This document shows, piece after piece, positions 57,721 to 64,000 of a DNA stretch of 64,000 bases. Under the pieces are notes generated by a model. The model was given only the letters and a program-made list of their open reading frames with translations, ran no database searches and was not told the origin of the DNA. Where the stretch lies: the NCBI GenBank assembly GCA_029204225.1, contig MU831889.1:1-64000 (forward strand). Reading direction: 5' to 3'. The DNA is from Diphasiastrum complanatum. Lineage: Eukaryota > Streptophyta > Lycopodiopsida > Lycopodiales > Lycopodiaceae. The position numbers and the translations under genes are program-made. Numbering within the stretch: the first letter of the stretch is position 1; each line of letters opens with the position of its first letter.

Positions 57721-57721
<1 letters not shown>

Positions 57722-57760
<39 letters not shown>
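57722..57760. repeat. (GA)n microsatellite
   Basis: GA array directly before the ATG of the next feature, as is common in plant 5' UTRs. Confidence 0.95.
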
Positions 57761-57764
<4 letters not shown>

Positions 57765-58080
57765 TGATTTCAGCGCGAGCAAAAGCGGCCTTCTACCAAC
57801 CAAGAGGCCAACCTCGCATTCTCGCGACGATGCTGGTGCTGGATCATCATCATCCAACTCACACTTTGTGGCTCCTTCCCCCACGCCGCGCAGGAGTTTG
57901 CAGTTTATAGCCTTGGCGGCTTGCATCGGATTCCTGTTGCTGCAATTGCTGCCCGCCATGCATGTTCGCCACCCTGCCGATCCCACACGCACTTGGATCC
58001 CAAAGGCTCCCATATCTCTGCCAGCCGGTTTGACAGTTTGCAGAAGCATGATGTTCCTTCCAGCAATGTTTCAGCACATG
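57760..58080 (+). pseudogene. First exon of a membrane-anchored protein, family unknown
   Basis: ATG 57760 opens MPDFSASKSGLLPTKRPT, a Ser-rich basic segment of about 45 residues, then a hydrophobic stretch LQFIALAACIGFLLLQLLPA (residues 47-66), and RHPADPTRTWIPK. This is the plan of a type II Golgi membrane protein. The frame then becomes unlikely, while the neighbouring frame reads SHISASRFDSLQKHDVPSSN up to a good donor, CAT|GTACGT at 58080. A one-base shift near 58003 is therefore likely. No following exon was identified. It could be the N-terminal exon of a glycosyltransferase-like enzyme, but that is inference from topology only. It is GC-richer than its surroundings, as a host exon would be. 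Confidence 0.45.
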
Positions 58081-58260
58081 TACGTAGTCCTCTTTATACA
58101 GGAGAAAAGGCTTTATTTCCCCTTGGATTGATAAATCATATCACAATTTTTTTTCCCCTTCATTTTCATTTTCAAGGTCAGTTGGATCCCAGTTGTTTTT
58201 CCATTCAATTTCAAATTCAATTACTCCTTATCAGAATATCTACCTCATAATTGCATATTA

Positions 58261-58347
58261 TTAACCCAACGGGGTTGGCTCAGTTGGTTGGCTTGGCATC
58301 CAAAGTTTCTTTGGTCCCAGGCGAGCCTCCCCTTGGAAACCAAGAAG
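58261..58347 (+). mobile_element. tRNA-derived SINE, copy 2, with perfect 15-bp target-site duplication
   Basis: An 87-bp unit with A box TGGCTCAGTTGG (58276-58287) and a B box that has lost bases (CAGGCGAGCC, compared with GGTTCGAGCC in copy 1). It is flanked by CATAATTGCATATTA at 58246-58260 and again at 58348-58362. It matches copy 1 at 3932-4021 over its full length. The duplication length is typical of LINE-driven integration. Confidence 0.9.
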
Positions 58348-58520
58348 CATAATTGCATATTAAATGAAGGTTAAAGTAAAATTCTGCTAAAGTCCCTGTG
58401 ACGCGCTTCATGTTTGGTACCATGAAGAAGATCACAATTTGGCCATTTTCATCAGACAGCCACTCATTGTCCAATACTACACGCAGTCAAGTCAATGCTC
58501 ATTGGTGAGAAAGAAGAACC

Positions 58521-58600
58521 GTGTTCATTCTTCTAGAGCTTCTCAGTACCATATGTAGGCGTGTTCATTCTTCTAGAGCTTCTCAGTACCATATGTAGGA
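58521..58600. repeat. 40-bp tandem duplication
   Basis: GTGTTCATTCTTCTAGAGCT and the following 19 bases occur twice in direct succession (58521-58559 and 58561-58599). Confidence 0.95.
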
Positions 58601-58852
58601 TATAGCTGCAGGTTTAAGGTTTTGAGTAACCTCATCTTTGTTTCCTCCCGGAGTTCGTTTTTTACGTGCTTTAGATTTTTTATAGCCAATCGTGCTCGGG
58701 TAGCGTGATGTTGCCCAGAATCCCTGTGTCTGTGGGGGAGGAAGAGGGGGAAAGTTTAAAATGTTTGCCCTTCCAACGGGGCAGGCACACTTCGCAAAAC
58801 CCTGCCCGCCCAAAACGCCTGCCTGCCCGCAGACTTACGGGCCCCCATTCTC

Positions 58853-58856
<4 letters not shown>

Positions 58857-58898
<42 letters not shown>

Positions 58899-58900
58899 CG
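58857..58900. repeat. (TG)n microsatellite
   Basis: TG array passing into GCGCGC and TGTGTGCGCAC, a potential Z-DNA former. Confidence 0.9.
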
Positions 58901-58999
58901 CACTCTGCCTCTCACTCTATATCAGGTTCTGATCTCACGTAGAAGGCTAGCTTCGGGCCTTAGCCTTCGGGCCTTGCAATCCGTCATATAGATCAGTAC

Positions 59000-61900
59000 C
59001 ATCTTTCTATGAGAATGCAGCCCTCATCAAGAAAGCAACAAGCTATGCATCATGGCTTTGGATTTATTCCGTCTAACATACTTGGGATCAGCCCATGTTT
59101 TTTTCACGCAAGGTTGGATGAGTTAATAATATGTAGTATTGAATGAATTAATGAATGAATGAATGTGAAGAAGCGCTGGAACATTGTCGCACTCCATCCT
59201 CCTGCCTTTCAATTCATCGTCAATCCCTCTCGCAACAGCTATGACGTCCTCACATGATATTTTGGTAGAAACTTTATGGTCTAATGAATGCTTTCTAAAA
59301 TAATTTCTTGGATTCGAAAGGAGGAGAAGAAGCCTCTTGGACTTGTTCTCCTTAGTTTCACGCCCAAGCAACACAACTTGCCTCCACAATCAATACCCTC
59401 CTCGCACGGACAACTTCGTTTTGGCATCGTGGCTTTGTACTACTAATTTTCACCCTCCATTTCTTGATCATGGGTTGCTACTTCCCACCCTCCATTGTAG
59501 ATATTTGTAGGGCTCTATCATCTAATAGTTTTTGATGTTTTCTGATAACACCAATGCAAGAACATACAAGTAAGCGATCTCTGACTAAAATTACGATTAT
59601 ACAATGCAAAATATCTTTACTTGTGCAAAGAAGAGATTGAACAGTTTCGTGTAGCAATTAATTAAGGCAAAATTGTAGGAAATTCAATCTGAAAGTAATT
59701 CATTGACAATTTTCTTTCATTCATAGGAATTGAAATTAGAAGATATGATATTGATTTGAACTTCAACATTTGATTGAAGTGATATGAATGTCTATATGAG
59801 AATCATCATGTACAAGTTCGTATTGAATAATAGCAAAACAAGTGATAGCTTCTATATGATTATAATGACCCCACAAGGATTGCCCCTAAAATGAGGATAG
59901 GAGAACACAATAAGAGAGACTATGGAGCCAAACCGCCCAACCAGAATCCATTGGGTTTGCAATCAATCATTAGGACAGAAGCATGGATATTGATTCTAGA
60001 TCACATCTCTTCATGCAGTCCTCTTGCCTATATCCGTCACACAGGCATGCAATACTCCACATGTCTCAATTAGAGTGTCTGGGTCCTCTCAAGGTAATTA
60101 GTCACAAACAGGCCTTGACATGAAATTAAATCTCGGCTTGACCAATAATCTCGAGTACTGGAGGTTCGGTCTACCATATTAGGACTATTCCAGGTCCTTA
60201 ACCGATTATGGCCATAACAATGATGGTGTTCTTTTTTGGGTTTTGCTTGTTCTAGAGTGGATGTGCAAGGCTTTAATGGTTTTCCATATTGGCATTGTGG
60301 GCTACAAATAGTTATGACTCAAGATGCCCATGTATTCTTAACCTGTTAGTTTTTAAATTGATATACATATGTATTGCTTCCATGCAAGACAATTCAAAGT
60401 TAAATTAAATCGAGAAATATTTCGTTTGTCTTTTATATTTTGGAGAGGTTGCCAATCGTCTGTTTCAATGCAGAACATGCATGTAGCAATATTTAGTGAC
60501 AAATAATTTTAATTTTTAATCACAAATTTTCTATTCAGTCATGTATGAATTCTCTTGCTATAGTTTAAATGACCTTGCATCTTTCTCTTTAGATATTTCA
60601 GCAAGATTTTCATTTTCAATGTTGTCTTTCACTTTCTTTGTTGTTTTGATGTAGACTTTACAAAATGTTATCGTTGGTTGTTTAGCTAGCTTGTCATAAA
60701 TTTGTGTACATAGATGAGCTAAATTTGTCAACTTACTATGCTTGTATACTAACGATTGTTTTTAAAAAAATCAAATAAAAAACCGTTGTTCGAAAGAACA
60801 CTGAACAAGCTTTGTACGCTATTTGAGATGTTTCATGGCAATTTGCAAATCGCAAGTTCGAATTTCATTTTTCATATTGCATTATCGTTCGGGAGAAAGG
60901 CGAATCTCCTAGTTTATAATTTTGAGAGGGAAATTGCCACCTCTTCTTTTGCCATCTTACATTTGATCAAAAAGATGGCTCTCTAATATTTGACTTTTCT
61001 TAACAAACCCTAACATTGTGGAAAGATCTCAAATATTCTTCAAAGCTCGTTCAGTGTTCTTTCAAACTATGATTTTTAATTCTATGATTATGAAAAGAAT
61101 GATTTCCTCAACAAGGATAATATTTAGACTCACTTGAACAACCTTGTCATTAGTAATCGAAATTAGCTGAAAGATATCAACAACTGTCAACTATTTCAGT
61201 TTGGACATTGTTCTTAATTATTACTCACCTCAAATGTCTCGAGTGTTTCAAACATTTTTCAGAATACATGAACATCTAATTCTTGTAATTATCAAGTATT
61301 TTTTATTACATTCTTTTCCAAAATGAAACTTCTTTTTAACTACAACACACACGTGTGACGAGTACGAAATTTATTTCAAAAAGGTAAATTTTCTAAACTT
61401 TTTCCTTGTTAAGATGTTGGACAAATCACATGCATTTAATGTCATTGAAATGAAGTTAAGATAGTAAAAAACAATTCTTTGACTGCGTATTTGCATGTGT
61501 CATCTTCAAAACAATATTTGCCTACAATTAGCAGGACAAAATTGCATTGCTAGTTATGACCAGCTTTATATAGAATTTATGATCTATCTTTTAAGAAGGC
61601 ATGAACAATTATTTCATATTATTCCATTGAAGGAGTATGATGTAGTATTGAGGAAGGCCAACCACATTTGTAGGTGCCTTTGTTGTCTCAATGGACTAGG
61701 TATCGTTTATGAGGAGGTGGGCTACAGCCTTTCGCCGCCCCGTTGGATGAACGATACCAGACATACCAGCCCACCGTCAGATGAATGATACCAGACGTAA
61801 GAGGAGAGATAGACGGTCAAAATATTTAGAAAGGTATTGTGCCATAGCCGCATGGGAGCAATGATACATCGTGCCGATTAGGGCAAGGAAGAAGCCACTA

Positions 61901-62880
61901 CAGATTTGCCCCATGTAAATCTTATTTGGATTCGAGGTTGGTTCTACCATTCTCACAATAGTGAGGCTTATAGAGCAACCTTTCACAGTAGACAATTGGA
62001 GCTGCCTCAAAAGCATGGTGGGTTTTCACGTTAAATTCTTTTGCTTGTTTCAATACTTCCTATGAAATATGAACAAAATGATATCTGGAACAATGTGTGA
62101 GTCCATTGCAACCTTCACAACAGGCTAACCATAGGATTCAAACAAAGATTATAAATCAAAAGATATTGAAGCAGCCTTGTTCAGATTGAACTCCAAATTA
62201 TTGATTTTGCTTGTAGGCCAAAACTAGTCAAAAAATATTACAGTTTTTTTTTTTCTTTAGTGGCTGTAGACCAAAACTTATCGAACACATCTTGAAACAA
62301 GCTCATGCATGCTTTTATGTTGGGATTTACAGGTGCGAGCATTCAACAACAAGTGTGGAGTGCTTACACAATATGGTGGGTTTTTCTCATAGTTTTTTAG
62401 AATATCCACATTTGACGCAAATAAACTCTTAAAATGCAAAGAAACAATCTATTTTTAAATTCATTTGAATTAGAGCAAGAAAACAAGCAAGTCATGATTG
62501 CTAAGGCCTCCTTGCAAAGCAAGACATGACCAAAAGAAAATTCATAATTGAAACCCATGGACCTTTTAGGCCTTCTCCCAGTCTGTTGATGTCTACTCTT
62601 TTCAAACAGGTTTGGGCTATAACTATTGAGGCTTGAAGTTTTTTATGGGCTCGAGCTTTGGTTTCTCACAGCTACATGACAAAATAAATAACGTGATCTT
62701 GACAAGCCTAAAAAGTTACAGTGATATTGTTTGTAATTCTATTTGATCAGTATGTTGCCTGATATGTATGATGCATAGCAAGAGTAGGTGGGCACTACTA
62801 GGAATGTAGGTGCAAAGATAAAGCACGAGACAGTTGAAGTGGCACGAAACCAAGCATGTCTCTTGCTTCATGTCCTATAA
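59000..62880. other. No gene recognised
   Basis: AT-rich sequence with short open frames and no recognised motif. A small direct repeat, GATGAACGATACCAGACA and GATGAATGATACCAGACG (about 61747 and 61780), lies in a GC-richer patch. This is likely intergenic or old transposon DNA. Confidence 0.5.
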
Positions 62881-63488
62881 TTTGATTGTCCTTGAGATCT
62901 GGATAACATGAACAGATAATACACAAAGCACACCAAAGTAGGCACCAAATATCCACTTTATTGATTTCACTTCAAAGTATACAACAAGTTACAAGCATAA
63001 ACACATAAGAGCACTACTGCTAAGTCTCCTCCTAGCCACTTGCTGCATGGACTATGATCAGGAATGCCTCTCTCTAGGCTCACCTATACATAATCCTCAA
63101 GCACCCACTTAACCATGACCCTTTCCTAATGTCGACACATGGTGAGTCCCATGCACAATCGACACTTGCCACTTGGCAGTATCTTGACACATTGGAAAGT
63201 GAGTAGGAGGACCATGTCACTCATGCATTGGACCAAGTGTCCCAATGAGCATATGACACATGTTTTGTTGACCAGTCAACTTCTACCTTTTAGGAGGGTA
63301 GTTCGGTAGCTTCTAAATTAAGACCTTGTACCCTATACCAAATATAAACAGGACAACAAGTTACCAAAAAACTGCTATTTATATTTTCTGACAAAACACC
63401 AAAGGCCGATGTGAGCCATTTTAATATTTACAATTTACAATACAAGTCCGACGTGTTTACACTAAGGCACGAATATAATTACATAACA
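62880..63488 (-). repeat. 3' LTR of a minus-strand gypsy chromovirus
   Basis: Read leftward it starts TGTTATGTAA at 63488, directly after a polypurine tract. It has TATAAATAG at 63383-63375 and AATAAA at 62962-62957. The far end near 62880 is not fixed because the second LTR lies outside the window. Confidence 0.65.
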
Positions 63489-63503
63489 TTCCCTTCCCTC
63501 CTC
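63489..63503 (-). promoter_or_regulatory. Polypurine tract of the gypsy chromovirus
   Basis: The minus strand reads AGGAGGGAAGGGAA immediately before the LTR start. Confidence 0.8.
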
Positions 63504-64000
63504 AAGGAACAACTTCCACGATGGTAAAAGAAGGGCACTGTGCATGCAAAGCGTGCGCGGTCTCTCCCAGGTAGCATCAGTGAGATGTCTATCGTGCTAC
63601 GCAACCATGTACTCACAGAAGAAACGGTTTCTAAGTCGTCTCTCTCTCCGGTCCAATACTCTGTCAGGTCTGTGCATCATCTCTCTATGCTCTTGAAACA
63701 ACACAAGTCTATCAGTTAGCAAGTTATCACCCTCATGTAAACCTCTCTTTACAACAAGTTGCAATCCAAGAAAATGGTCCATGTATGGGTCCCAAAAAAT
63801 AGCATATCATACAATTATGGTTGAAACCAACATTGTAGGGTACAAGTATTCCTTACTAATAGAAATCTCTAACTCGTTACTCTACTAAAAGTAAGCCTCT
63901 ACGACCTAATAAGGGGTGACCAAAACCCACAACAATGGGCATCTCCTGGCCATATACACTATAGGTGAGTGCTTTGTGCAATTTCAAGATTGCATCAGGA
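63489..64000 (-). pseudogene. pol: Gypsy chromovirus integrase C-terminus with chromodomain
   Basis: The minus strand reads VVKRGLHEGDNLL, then PDRVLDRRERRLRNRFFCEY, MVA-stop-HDRHLTDATWERPRTL and LPSWKLFLEEGRE. The order V-LDRR-RR-N---EYLV-W----DATWE is that of the C-terminal chromodomain of Ty3/gypsy chromoviruses. The stop (TAG) stands where the aromatic-cage Trp (TGG) is expected. The rest of the element lies to the right, outside the window. Confidence 0.8.

Overview
This window looks like TE-dense nuclear DNA of a land plant with a large genome. The signs are plant-type Ty1/copia and Ty3/gypsy LTR retrotransposons with initiator-tRNA-Met primer sites (TGGTATCAGAGC) and one TGGCGCCGTTGCCGGGGA site of the tRNA-Asp type, tRNA-derived SINEs, long CT/GA microsatellites, and an intron-containing fragment of a cytosolic HSP90 gene. 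The species cannot be fixed from sequence alone; a fern, lycophyte or gymnosperm would fit. I see no intact protein-coding gene. Almost every coding stretch is a decayed element or gene remnant with stops and frameshifts.

Layout. 0-4 kb: a gypsy protease scrap, a tandem duplication, a possible gene scrap and a SINE. 4.05-11.5 kb: a nearly complete LTR element whose only recognisable coding is a gag piece and whose leader is duplicated inside it. 11.8-15.5 kb: a 5' LTR and internal part of a related element. 15.5-16.4 kb: a LINE-like reverse-transcriptase tail. 17.1-28.4 kb: a cluster of four unfamiliar multi-exon genes in alternating orientation. In its middle is a divergent promoter with seven CACGTG boxes, flanked on both sides by copies of a GCGCTYGAAANCGATAT-like motif. 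One of the four genes starts with a histone H3 fold and has a long non-H3 extension; it was split by a 5-kb copia element. 28.4-42.9 kb: two sister gypsy copies separated by a minus-strand copia element and a coiled-coil ORF; the larger gypsy copy carries a 1-kb inversion inside gag. 43-46.5 kb: a coiled-coil pseudogene and tandem repeats. 46.9-49.5 kb: a minus-strand gag with three zinc knuckles and an LTR-like promoter. 52-53.3 kb: a transposase-like zinc-finger remnant. 55.4-56.2 kb: the HSP90 fragment, followed by a perfect 110-bp tandem duplication. 57.8 kb: a first exon of a membrane-anchored protein. 58.3 kb: a SINE with a perfect 15-bp target-site duplication. 62.9-64 kb: the chromodomain end and 3' LTR of a minus-strand gypsy chromovirus that continues past the window.

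The best candidate for something undescribed is the 17.1-28.4 kb cluster. Its genes share promoter architecture, a convergent/divergent arrangement and a common style of decay, mostly C-to-T type nonsense changes, which is how methylated mobile DNA decays in plants. I read it as a candidate multi-gene mobile or virus-derived unit carrying its own H3-like protein. That reading is inference; the H3 similarity, the motif arrays and the retrotransposon insertion are directly visible.
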